From assembly GCF_901000735.1 (NCBI RefSeq), contig NC_081545.1, positions 434,001-498,000 on the forward strand: DNA of 64,000 bases, given 5' to 3'. Below the pieces are notes generated by a model. The model worked only from the letters and a program-made list of their open reading frames with translations, was not told the origin of the DNA and ran no database searches. Origin of the DNA: Corylus avellana. Taxonomy: Eukaryota; Streptophyta; Magnoliopsida; Fagales; Betulaceae. Made by a program: the position numbers and the translations under genes. Shown piece by piece: positions 12,273 to 24,815 of this stretch. Position 1 is the first letter of the stretch, and every line of letters starts with the position of its first letter.

Positions 12273-13767
12273 GTAGTAGTCATCACAATTTTACTTTTAC
12301 ATTTATATTTACATACATATATATATATATATATATGTATGTATATTCATGAACTAAACATTTTGGGAAGATCACCAATATTGTAAACTTGATTAGTTCT
12401 ATCCATCCATGGGCCTTTTTATAGTTGTAAATTATGTTACTAATTACATTTTTTTAAATTATTTGGGCTCAACACTTTATTTCACCTGCTATATATATAT
12501 ATACTTGCCATGATCGATTATTATTGCAGTCTGCATATAGGATCTTTCATTAGTTTAGGGCTTGTTTAGGTTTTGCAGTTTTCAAAAGTGAAATTGTAAA
12601 TTAATTGGCCTTTAAAGTCATGGGTTTTTAAAAATCTACACATTTTCTGCGATTTGAAAACGTATATTTTTCTACATTTTCATCGTATTGTAATTTTTTT
12701 GAAAAACACAATTCCAAATAATCTATTTTTTGCGATTAGGTTTAAAGTCGTGCTTTTGATCTACAAAATTACAATGTTAAACACACTCTTAATGCTGCCT
12801 TGCTGCGATAGAGATTGTTCACAGATGTGTAGGGGTCTAAGGTATAATAGTACTCTTAAGATAATTCAAAAGGATTGTTGCATGGCGAATGTTGGAACAA
12901 TTTGAAATCTCCTGAAGAACTGTATAAAAGACCAAATACAGGAAATATCAAAATAAAAAAGCCAGAGACCAATGTCTCACTATAATGCCTCAGATAAAGC
13001 CTAATATCATTGGATAAACAAACAATGTAAGACTTAACACTTATGAACATGTTTATAATTGGAATATGAAAAATTAAGCGTCAATGTTATGTGCGATCAC
13101 ATTACAATCATAAATAAACTAACGGTACCATCAGTTGTCTAATTATAAATTAGTGCTCCTATAATTAAAGACTGTCATTAAAATTTATAGAAGTGCCAAT
13201 CACCCGGCACATTAGGTTGTAAAATGAGCCGCTTCCAATAAGATTTTTAGAAGCATTCCTAACTCTTCTCCTTATCTCTCTTCTATTAGAATTAATAGTA
13301 AGAATTATCCTTATAATCCCCATTTTTATTATTGGTTAGGAAAAAAAAACATCATTTAAAGATTAGGGAAAAATGTAAAATTAGTCAATGTGGTTTATTT
13401 AATTATAAATTAACTCTATGTGGTATCAAAATGAATTCAAAGGTCCCTGAGTTATGCCAAAAAAATAATTTAGTCCTTATAGCTAAAGTCCGTACTGGCT
13501 ACAGCCAAATTCTGTTCAAATTGGTTTTTTTATATACCTTAAGGATATTTGAGTTTATTTTGATATGACATGAAACTAATTGTAAATCAAGTAAACCATT
13601 GGACTAATTTTACATTTTTTCCTAGATATTATTCCAGAAATATTATTCTAGAAAGTGCTGAACGGTGCCGTTCTGAAGACCGCATAAAACAAAGAAAAAG
13701 GAAGGAAAGGTCCTCTCTCCTGTGCAGTTGTCTTTCATTCTGGGGGAAGAAGAAGAAGAAAGAGAGA
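12273..13767. other. Intergenic, with a possible MITE remnant
   Basis: AT-rich spacer with a TA-rich tract at 12316-12345. The part from about 12553 to 12790 starts GGGCTTGTTTAGG and ends GTTAAACACACTCTTA, which resembles the ends of AT-rich hAT-type MITEs, but the inverted repeats are weak and no target duplication is clear. Nothing else is recognised. The last about 100 bases are the GA-rich leader of the next gene. Confidence 0.4.
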
Positions 13768-15606
13768 ATGAAGGTAGTGTTCCTTTTCAGAGATTCAGAG
13801 GGATTGGCGTCTGCCATCTACGATTCTCTCCACCCTAACCCTAACTCCTCTCTTCTTCAGGGCCCACGGTAAGCTAATGCTCTTATGGTACACCATCTCA
13901 TCTCTCTCTCTCTCCCTCAGTTGCTCAGTTGCTTAATTCCTTTCTGTTTGCGTGTGCAGGGAAGAGTCGTTGGAGCTCTCATTGGAGCGGTACGGAATTA
14001 AGGATCAGAAAGCGTCTGCCAAGGTCATTCACTATGTTGATCAACAGGTACTCTTCTCACCACCCCAGATTCCAAAATTTCCTTGCTTTCTTACAGATTT
14101 TTTTTTTTTTTTGTTGACTAGGTGATTAACCTTTTAGAAATTTGGAAGTCTCCCCTTAGCAATTACAATTAGGCCATCGATTATGTTTAATGGGTTCCAA
14201 TGTTTGATTACTGTTGATCTTGGATTGCTAAGTGTGTCACGTTTTAGAATGAGGGAGTTGTAGTTGGTTGAAGTAAGGGACTTTTGATCAAAAACCAAGG
14301 TAGAATTCTCTGTGGTGTCGAAGCATCCCAAATATGATATGGCCTGCCCAAACGTAGCTTTTTATATTATTTGTAGCATTTGTTGTGTTTGGAAATTGGA
14401 CGGACGGCTATTTTCTCTTTTGTTCTTTTGACAAGGGATTTTAATTTTTCACTTTGACATTGTGACATGAGCAATGCACTTAGAAATGATGTGGCGCTAG
14501 AATTGAAACATATCTGGGTTTTGTAAGATTTATGTGATATCTAGAGGGGTTTAGTTAATGGCGGTTTCCGTGAATCATCCAGTTTGGTTCTGATGCCTAG
14601 AGAGAATGGGAGAGAACAACAACCACCTGCAAAAATTTTGTTACTTTGCTCCAGTTCCACCCCACACTACATTTTTCCCCCTCGATATCTTATTTAATTT
14701 TGAAAGCTCTTGCCTGACCATGTAGACAGGCAAATGGCATACTGTGTAACTCAACCTTACAGCTTCATTTAATAGGTTGTACCCTTACTTGGATTTTTTT
14801 TTTTCTCTTTATTTTCATTCAGGTTTCACTTTTGTTAATGGAAACTTATGAGCCACCAGTATTGGCCTGTGCTGTTAATGAAGTTCTATCACAAATAACA
14901 GGAGAAAAATCATCCTCAATGCCCACACTTATAGTCCCATTTGTCCTGGCATCATCAAAGTTTAAGTGGGAAAGCAAACCTTTAACAACAGATGAAAGCA
15001 AAGCTTCCATTTATGGAATACAGATAGGCCCAGAAACAGATGTAACTCTGGCCATGGCTGCCAGAACCCAGAAGGTGCCATCATCGTTGCAGATTCATCA
15101 CGAACCTTCAGCCTGCCTTCTTCATTTGGTCCGTGTCTTGAAGTTGCCAACTTTTGTTCTTATTGGGCCAATAAGAGGTCGACCTGCATCTGATAAAGCT
15201 CTAGGAGAAGAACTTGAGGTATGCATACTCTAGTTACTTTCAGCTAATGCATTTATATTGGTGAAATTGCTTATATAGTAGATTAGGTATATTTAAACTA
15301 AGACTCAGAGGCCATGTTGAGATAATGGATTTTGAAAGCTATTGCAACCTTTTTCATGTTTTCCTGTGGAGATAAGAACTGCTTTTCTCTTCCTTCCTTT
15401 TTCCTACCATTTTATAGTTGTTCTGGTTATCTGGATTTTATACCATCTGATTCGTGGCCGGTTCTCTTCTCCAGATACTTTATGAGATGGGAGAGCTTTT
15501 GGCAAGCGCTTCTGGCCTGTGCTTTTTGAGAGACAGGGTCATGTGGCAACCAACAACAAATACATCAAAGGATAGTGAGGAGCCATGGCGTGCATTATAT
15601 GGTTGA
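13768..15606 (+). CDS. Conserved plant protein of unknown function
   Basis: Four exons join in phase to 238 residues: 13768-13868, 13960-14047, 14823-15218, 15475-15606. The product starts MKVVFLFRDSEGLASAIYDS and contains a well-formed central region (PTLIVPFVLASSKFKWESK, LQIHHEPSACLLHLVRVLK, FVLIGPIRGRPASDKALGEE). It ends with MWQPTTNTSKDSEEPWRALYG. The alternation of buried strands and amphipathic helices suggests a soluble globular protein. I do not recognise the family with certainty. A loose similarity in layout to proteasome assembly chaperone 1-like proteins is a weak inference. No signal peptide or membrane segment is seen. Splice sites are canonical GT-AG, which supports a real gene. 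Confidence 0.8.
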
Positions 15607-16339
15607 TTCTCAGGTGTTAGTAAAGCTTTAGATACTGTGATGCAACCTATCACGTGATGGATTTGGTTGAAACTACTTTAGTCTTATTTTTGAGATTCAT
15701 GTACCAAAGCACAATGCTTAGAAGTTAATTTCCTTACTTTAGATTTCTGGTTCTCAACTGCCAACAGAAAAGATGCTTAATGTTGTATGCAACTCAGTTG
15801 GTCTTTTTCTTCATTGCAGTGGAGATGAGTTGGTCTACGGCCATTGTAGAAATCATTTAGCGTTTCAGGCTATCAATTATTATTATTATTTTATTTGTTT
15901 ATAATGCCACTTAATGACAACTGAATTTTGTTTTGGGTAAAACAAGATAGCACACGGCGTGCCTGCAAATTTTTTTTTTTTTTTTTTGTATTAAAATATT
16001 TTTTAAAAAAATTTTCCTTCACGGTGTGCTATGCACGCCGCGTACTCCCAATCACGTCTCGTGTTCGTGTCTGCATTTGCGACTTCAAAATTTAAAAATA
16101 ACGATTTTAAAATGTATGATTTTAAAATATAATTTTTAAAAATACAGTTAAATGTTTTGTAAAATTATAGTTTAGCTTTTAAAATCGTACATTTTTTAAA
16201 ACATATTACCTTGCATGCAATTATAAAATACAAACTTTTTTTTTAAAAAAAAAAATGCACCTCTAAACAGTGTATTTTTTGTAGAGTAATGTTTTATTCT
16301 GGACAAGTATTTCACGTCAGCTTTAAGAATGAAATGAAA
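15607..16339. other. Intergenic, AT-rich
   Basis: 3' flank of the preceding gene, then a strongly AT-rich stretch (about 15970-16270) full of ATTTTAAAA-like words that may be a decayed AT-rich MITE. No gene is supported. Confidence 0.4.
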
Positions 16340-16520
16340 GAGAAATGTTAGGGGTTAATAAGTTTCTCATATTTAACTCATATTCTCTTACAATTAACTA
16401 TTAAATTTGTGGGGTTTACTATTGACTTATGTGGGATCTATACAAGTCTACAAATTCAATGGTTGATTATAAATAAATATAAGCTAAATATGAAAAATTT
16501 ATTGACTCCTAACATTTCTC
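16340..16520. mobile_element. Foldback MITE, Mutator-like
   Basis: A 181-bp element whose two halves pair over most of their length. The left end starts GAGAAATGTTAGGGGTTAAT and the right end is its complement, ending CTAACATTTCTC. The flanks carry a perfect 9-bp direct repeat GAAATGAAA (16331-16339 and 16521-16529). A 9-bp target duplication with long inverted ends fits Mutator-like MITEs. There is no coding capacity. It lies about 350 bp upstream of the KNL1 start codon. Confidence 0.85.
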
Positions 16521-16873
16521 GAAATGAAAATATTTTTGTCCAGTATATATAGTATTATTTTTTTTTTATGTAATTTTTATTTAATATTACTTTTTTTTTT
16601 TAAAAAAAAAAAGGAAAAAAATCTGGAAAACCGCAGTGAAAAACCCCCCAATTAAGCAGCCAAGTCTTTACAAATTACAATACGATGTGAAAGTTATCTC
16701 AACAAATGAAACAAAAGCCCAATTAATTTTTTAATTGTTAATAATATAATAAATTCAAAACACCTTTGAAACAACAATAGCTCATCATTTCCCGCACAAA
16801 ACCCCCCAAATCCAACACCCCCTCTTACTTGGTTGGCCCTAACAAGCGCGAGTGCATAACTTTCCGTCGAGAA

Positions 16874-19800
16874 ATGGCGTCCGAAGAGCCTGGCAACACG
16901 GAGACCGAGGGCGAGGGCGAGGGCGAGGTCGAGACAATAGCCTTCAAGAAGAGACGTGCGAACCGCCGGGTGAGCTTCGCGGACGTCGAGATCACCTCCG
17001 TCCACATCTTCAACCGCGACGACGACCTCTCCGAGGACCAGCCCGCCACCCCAAACTCCTCTCATTCTGGGCCTGACCCAGAGGTGCTAGGGTTTTTCAG
17101 GGACCTTGCCGACAGCGACGATTCCACTCCCATTCCAGAACTCGACGATCCGCCCAACTCCTTCTTGCGCCCCATTGGCTCGCCCTCTCCCGGAAGCAGC
17201 ACCGTCGGCTCTGCCTCCGCAGTTTCCAATGACGACGGCAAGTTCCCCCACCTTCTATTTTTCCATCTTACCCCTCTATTTGGCTCTGATTGGAGGGAAG
17301 ATTCTTACTCATGAGTACTAACAAGTTATTTTTAAGCAATTTGCTTCTGTTTTGCACTTTTTTTATGTTACGGTATCTCATTGTTTGGTGCGTGCATTCG
17401 TTGAATCTCTTGAAACGGACTATGAAAATGCTGAAGCATTTGCTCCTTAAAATTTTCGCAGAAGACAATTTCTTTGGGCCTGTGTCAGCGAATTTCATTA
17501 GACCCGGAAGGTTATCCGACTCTGGTGCATCGGATGATATTACCATGGATTCCACCGCGTTCTCTATGCATTTCCGTAGTCTTGCCAGGTCAGACTCTGG
17601 AGGAGGAGGCGATCTCAAGACCCCGACGATGACAACGGCACATCGTCTTCTTGCCTTTGAAGACAGTGCTACTACCCCTTCCCACACTGCTACCCCTACT
17701 GATTCAGCAAGTTTTATGGTACTAACTAAAGCTAAGAAGCCTGTGCTTCCTGTTGATAAAGTGAGCAGCGGTGGTGGTGGTGGTGGTAAAGATTCAAACG
17801 ACATGAGTATTGTAGGAGAAAACCCACGTAGTTATGATTATGGGAGGATATCTCCCAGATTAGATGCACTTTTGGCAGAAGGGAGCAACATTTTGAATTC
17901 TATCTCTATTGACTCAAAGTGTTTAATGGGGAGTGATGATATGCATGAAATGTCTGCCGAGGCAGTGTCTCTGCCTAGTACAAAGACGAGCGAGGCAAGT
18001 GGTGGTTCTACTGCTGTTCCTGTTGATCAGATTACTCATGATCACCAAATCCAAACTCCCAAGCAGTTAACTGAAGTGAGTACAGAATGTTTTTTTTAAA
18101 AAAAGGATTGCAAGTAAAATGAGTTTCCTTCTTATATTTCGTAGAGTATTATCCACTTGGGAGTTCTTCAATGACTGTCTGGAGTGCATTCACTCAGTTT
18201 CACTGGAGACCATTATGGGCTTTGGTTGTCTCATTAGGAGGGCATTGTATCATGCACTGAAAGTATTTCATTTCATTCTTATAGTTACTGTTTCTTGTAA
18301 TTCTTATGTCCTCATAACATGTTTTTAATGGACTTACTCTGTGCATGATTAGTAGTATAAGTTTAATGATCTGTTGTCATGTTATAATCATTGAGGTTGG
18401 AAGTTTGTGACTGGTCGCTGCTGACTGTTTTAGATGTTAAAGGTGATACATTCTTTGTCCTGAGACAAAATGCGTGGTTGGTCTTTTGAATTTGCTTATC
18501 TATTATCCAACATGCTAGCAGCATTGTGAATGAATGAGCTATAAAGTGCTAACAAATACTAGTTTGAATTTACCTATGATTTTTGGAATTCATATGTGTG
18601 AGTTTCTTCAAGGGGATTAAGTGACAGGTTTGCTTGCATGTTTTATCCTTGTAATTGCAGGGGGTTAAGGAATTTAGTGAAAATGCAATTGAAATGTTTA
18701 GGCCAATATCTCAGTTCACTGATGATAATAGAGGCACTCCATCAAATAAGGATGGTAGTTCTGAATTCAGAAGAAGTGGCCCTGGTATCAATCAGAAATC
18801 TGGTGAAAGATATCGATCTTTTCTAGAGGGGTCCATATCTTTGTTATCTTCTGAACAACAGCAATCGGTTGTGAATACTCCTAATTCAGCCAAATATATG
18901 GGGATTGTGACTCCTTCCTCAAAACTGCCAGGTTTCTTTTCAAGTAAGGAAAGTATTAGACATGGTGAGAGTCTGTCTTCCATTCGAAAAAGCATTTCCA
19001 AGTTTAAAATTCCTGAGCCGTCTCCCAGTTCCTCTACTCTGAAAGAGGGAATCGATAAATTGAAGCGCAGATTATCAAATTATTCTTCCATGCCTTCCTC
19101 CTTCAATATTGTTCTGGCTGGAAATAGCAAAGATCCTCAGCAAGGACATGCGGATACACCCATTGCTCATTTAGAGGAGCACTTGTGCACTGCTGATGTG
19201 AAGAATGAAGAAAAAAATTTGACTAACATAGATGGTGATGGAATAGAGATCCCCAAAAACATTGGTAAGTTGAGCCAAAATGAAGTGATCTTGGGCCTTG
19301 CAAAAGATGGGGAATCTCCAAATTACATGTCTCTGGGCCTTGTTTCTAAGGATAAGAATCTAATGACAGCAGTGGGTTCACCTTCTCAGTTCACTCGGTC
19401 AGGATCGAAACTGGTTCAGAATTTCTCGATGTCAGAAAATCCCACAGAAGGGACTTTGGTTACTTCAGGGACTGATTCCTCATCAGTGGAGATCACACTT
19501 GATTACAGGAAAGACAAAAGAGTAGCTGGTATGCCTGATAACTTTGTTTCATCTCCAGTGAAAAGGTTAGGTCAGGACTCAGCAGCATCCATGGAATATC
19601 AAGGCAGTGTCTCTCGTGATTTGAAACAGCTGGGACAGTATAATAAACTTGTTTCTGGTTCGGGGCAAGATGGAGATTCAATTCAACATGTTAATGGTGA
19701 TAGCCATTCTACTCTGGTAGCTGACAAACTGGATTCATTGCTTTCTGAAATGAGAGCAGAGTCGGATGCATCCTTCTTGAGGACTAACCATGTCAAAGAG

Positions 19801-22800
19801 TTTTCCAAAGTAGAAAGGGTCCTTGATAATAACATCGCTCATCTTTGCAATGAATCTGAAACGTTTATAAATATCCAAAGCCCTTTGAGGGAGAGGGACA
19901 CTATGAATTTTCAGTTTGAAAGCACAGATAAGAACCTTCAAGCTGGAGCAGACCCTCGCCAGCTCAATTTGTATTTTTATAGAGGGAAAAAAGAGCCTTC
20001 TCTTGAAAAGGTCATAGTCTTTCTCTATATTTACTCACGCACTTTCATAGACATGCACGTATATATATTTTGGTTGTATGTTGTAACTGCATGCAGCTTC
20101 ACACATGGGCATATCAACTCTGATCTTATTAGACTGGCTTATCGACAAAGACCTACTCAAATTTCAATTGCTTTCTTACTGTACATTACTGTGGTGAAAG
20201 TACTAGGATGTTTCTTTATATGAACGGTGTTATTGTTTTACATATATACCTACGTAAATACTTGCAAAATGTGACATTGATTTTGGTGCTTAGAGCCCAT
20301 CCAAGAAAGATCTGGCCCAGAGTCTTACCTTGAAAGAGTCAGCTCAGAGCTCCTACAGGAAAAAGCCGATTTGGAGCCCCACCAGCAAAGAGTCAACTCC
20401 AAGCCCCTCTAGGCAAGACCCATCAAGTGCATCACACAATTACGTGATGCCACCTTTTGTTGGGAAAGTTGTACTATCCCCCAGGTCCAGTTCAAGTAGA
20501 CGTGATAATAACTGCCATGATGAAGTTCATATTTCACAGAGTCCTTTTCCTGCACGAGATATGGATATTTATTCTGGACAAAAAAGAAGAAACGTTCAAA
20601 TAGTTTTTGGAGATGGAGACCATATAGACAAGTTAACCAGGATACAGAAAAGTCCAAAAGGTGATAAAAGTGGGGGTCATAATTTAGAGTTCATGTTGGA
20701 ACAGGCTAATGAAGTTAACAATGGAGAGAAGATAGGAGGTGATAAAACTCGGATGCATTGGGCTGATGTAAGTTTACCACTTTTGCTCTTTTGTATGTTA
20801 TTTAACTGCATAGCAGTTTTGCTGATGGCCTGTAAAATTTTTAAATCCTTGGTATTACTTTTGACTTCAGAACTCATCTTGCAGATTTTAGTAAAATTCT
20901 CAGGTGATACAAAACAACTGCTTTCTGGATCTATTGATAACCTAAATTTAAAGGCGGTATATTCCCTTCTCTTTTCCATTTCTTATAACAGAACTTAGAT
21001 ATGGGATGTGGAATTAGATAACTATGATCATTTAATTTAGCTTTTCCACTTTTTTCTTTTTTCTCACATTCTTTTCCACATATAGATTTGCATGCTGGAC
21101 GATTTTGTGGCTCGCCTATTGAAGGTTAAAAAATATGAGATACTTTGTTCTGAAATCCAGTCTCAGGTTTGCTGAAGATACGATATTATACTTTATGAAC
21201 ATATCAACATGTTACTGCTTTACAAGTACATCACCTCTTTGGATACTAAGCTTTTGCTAACCCTGTACTTGTATTTGCCTTCTACAGGGAAAAGTTGACC
21301 ACTTCAGTAGTGTTAGACATAAAAGGTGGTTTCATATTATGAAAGTATCATGGATGTAGATGAACTTGGTTCTTATAGGTGTTCATGAAATGATTTAGCA
21401 TATCAAGTTTTGACATTGGTGAATTTATCTGCTGCAGAGTAGCCCAAACAAGATTGTTGATGTATGAAATTGCATATAAAAAAGCAAAAATGCAATTAAT
21501 GGGTGTGAAGCGCAACATATTGCTGGTACCTTATTCCTCTCTTGTGTTTTCCTTTCTGTAGACATGTATACAGTTTGTCATCTCTGCTCTTACACTTGCA
21601 TGCAGAAAAGAGTACAGCGATTGAGCTCTGGAATTCAGGAGTGTCAAGTGTTGAAGTTGAAAATTGAACATCTATCTGAATGTGGTGCAGGGGATACTCA
21701 AATTGACAATAGTCTTCATCAGACTTCTTTAGTTAATTTTGAGGGCACGCATGAGGTATATATATGGGTTTTTTAAGATGTCAATGTATCTCATCTTCTA
21801 TGTTCTGCGGCCTGCAAAATTCACTTTAACGATCATTTTTGGAAATTTATTTCAATTCAGATTTCCTCTTGGTATTTTAACAAAAATGAATCTAGAATTG
21901 ATTTTAAAAAATATAAATAAACGAAACAAGATGTTGGTGAAAATAGAATTTAATGTTGGCATCAATATGTGTTTTCATTTAATTTCTCCAATTTCTATCA
22001 TGCTTGTTATTCTTCATTTGTGCCCATTCGGCTTGTAGAGTTCATGAAGTTTAAGCAAAAATATAAGGTTTAAGTTTTGGGTTCCTTGTAATGCACATGT
22101 TGTACTGCGCCAGGCTTGCTGTGATGAAGTGACCAAAAGAAGGCAGCAGCTTGAAGCTTTAGATAGAAAAATAGAAAGTCTGTGCAAATGTTTTCACTCT
22201 AAATGTAGGATGAAAGGAGAACCAAACTGTGCCAACACTCTTGCATTAGTTCATGATCAGCTGAAGAATAGAATGTGTTGCAGGTTTATACGCCAGGATT
22301 TGCAGGTCTTTCTACTGTTTCTGTGATTCTTGTAAATACATACAATAAAATGCCTTATGTCACTGAGGGACATATTTTCTGTTACTTTGTCAGTTATGGG
22401 AAATTGATGATTTTGAGAGTAGGAATGGCCATTATGATATTCTCCTCAACTATCAGGGCTACATCAGCCAAAGGTTTACTCTTTTTATTGGGTTCCTTTC
22501 TTTATTTGATTCATATCTTGTGGTTGATTCCATACGAGATGCCATTGTTTATACCATCACATTGAAAAAAAAAAAAAAAAAATTAACATCGTTTGCTTGA
22601 TGATGTACAGATTCACAGTAAACACTGGTCCGTTATCAAGCATAATCATCTCAAACAAATTGAATGATATAAACATCTTGAAGGTATGAACAAGAAGATT
22701 TTTTTATTTTTATTTTTATTTTTATTTTTTTAATGTTTCTATAATCCAGTGTTTCTTGTTCACTAGAATTTTCCAAACATGGATGCTGGCATTGCATTTT

Positions 22801-24815
22801 CATTTTTGGTAAATGCTGAGACCACTAAGAAGTATGTTGGTTCAAGATGTTTGGCAAAAGAGACACAAGTAAGCTGCACCCTCTCTTTATTGCATTGGTT
22901 CTGCTGGTTCATTTTCCTTGTCTTTTTGTTTCTCTTTTCTTTTTCATTTTTTCTACAGTGATAACACCGTTGATTTAAATATAATAAGCATCATTTTGCA
23001 GATAATTCCTCTGCAATCCACACTAGCATTAGTTCTTATGTTGCAAAGTCTTTTTTTTTTTTTAATGATATGTATAAAAAGTCTTTTTAATGGCAGTATG
23101 TATTGGATTTATTATCTCTAGTGTTAGAGGCTATTCCATTCACTTTGGTATGTTATATGCAGATATCCACTTCGCTTCTATGTAATCTGCTAGATGTGGT
23201 TGGGGAAGTACAGTTAACACAGATAGAGATTAGAAATCTGGTCCAGACAAGTTTTCATTCTCCATCCGGTAATATCTTCTGTGTCCTCCCTCCCCCTTTC
23301 TTTTTGTGCTTCTGTGCTATAACCTTTAGTCACATGTGGTTTCCATTCAAATTGGTTAATCAAAAAGGTCTCCTGCCTAATCAAAAGTTTTGTCATTATC
23401 TAATTGTAGTCTAATGAGGCATCTTAATGATGATGCAAAATTTTTGTGTTTCTGTTATAGTTTAGCCATTCCATTCATATTTGGGCTGCAAAAGGTGCAG
23501 TCACATATTTCCTATTCAAGTTAAATACATGACCTGCGTTTAGGCCTACCAAGTCATGTATTTTTTTTATCAGGACCCCTACTTGTTTGATGAATCTCTC
23601 AGGTCAAGATAAAGGAAGTCATTTATGTGGAAGGGCAAGAAGATTAATTTTTCTCTATATATTATCTCAATTTCTGAGAACTTTTCTAAGTATGATCAAT
23701 TATTTTGCTGTATAAACTATAATCACACTGAATGAATTCTGAGTTGTATTCAAAGTTTCGTTCTGGAGTTGAAATCTCAGTGAATGTGGTACTTTTGATT
23801 TGCAGTTAACCAGCTTGATTTGCAGCTATGTTTCATTGAATTTTATAGTGGTCGGAAGGTGACATTGACTCTTGACATGACATGTTTGAATCGGTAAAGT
23901 CCTTTACAATTCTATTATTTATATTAATCAGCAGTAGATTTTGCATTCATGTTACTGGACAAAACAGAGCCATATCATAAGTTTTAGGAATTCACTGCAA
24001 TGCGATATGAGTGTTGGTTGTGGTTGAAGCTTTTTGAAGTGATGTAACTTATGGGGTCGACACTATGATATCTGTGGTACATGATAGAATAAAGGAGTCA
24101 TGTGCATGAGGCCATTATATATGGAGCCTTAGAGTTTATTGTAAGTGCCCCCTTTATGCAAGTTATTGCTCCTTGCCAATTATGTGGCTCTGCTTGCTTA
24201 TTCTATCCATGGACATAGTAGGATTGATATTAGCATCTATGGAGCTGTTGGGGTAGCTCTCTGATAAGTTTGGCCCCAAAGATGTCCTATTCACCCTTGA
24301 TCTGGAGGTCATTATCATCCCAAAAGTAAAAAGGATAATAATCTCATAGTTTGATTCTTCTGTAATAATGCTTAGATAAAAGGTCCTGTCATGTCATTAA
24401 TGTATATTGTTCTCAACTTGATGAGTTTCGGTTGGGGACCTCAAGCCTGAGGTAACTGGGACAGCTTCCATATAGTGCCAGCCGCAGCTGACGGATTATA
24501 TGCTGTCATAAAGTTTCTAGGCTATTCATACGTCATATTAGCTTTATATGTATATCTACATATAGTATGTTAAAGGATGACTGATTGGTCTGATTGTTTC
24601 TGAGCAGAGGCGTTTATCCTTCGGAGATCCTCCCAAACGAAATACATGTTGGCACTGCGGGTCCAGAGAAATCATGGCCGGAGTCACTCATAGCTGAAAT
24701 AAGAGCTGCAGCTGAGAATCTAACAACTGGATATTCAAGAATAGTGAGGCTGTGTAGGTCTGTTTCTGAGGTTGTGCAAGGTTCAAGCACATCAATGGTG
24801 GCAGGAAAAGTTTAG
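16874..24815 (+). CDS. KNL1: Kinetochore scaffold KNL1/SPC7
   Basis: Sixteen exons join in phase to about 1359 residues: 16874-17237, 17462-18075, 18661-20010, 20294-20767, 20885-20956, 21086-21166, 21288-21325, 21438-21525, 21606-21755, 22114-22305, 22394-22473, 22611-22683, 22767-22868, 23163-23268, 23806-23893, 24608-24815. KNL1 is the outer kinetochore scaffold that docks PP1 and checkpoint proteins. Residues 32-35 are RVSF, the classic PP1-docking motif, inside NRRVSFADVE. A short DDITMDSTAFSMHF stretch (about 146-159) looks like a degenerate MELT-type element. The middle is long, Ser-rich and disordered. The last third is coiled coil followed by an RWD-like domain (LWEIDDFESRNGHYD, ISTSLLCNLLDVVGEVQL, VNQLDLQLCF, KVTLTLDMTCLNRGVYP). 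Intron 1 appears to use a GC donor. The start ATG lies just upstream of an acidic GEGEGE tract. Confidence 0.9.

Noticed and set aside
16892..16930. GA/GC-rich hexamer tract as a regulatory repeat
   Set aside because: It encodes the Glu-Gly run at the N terminus of KNL1 and is coding.
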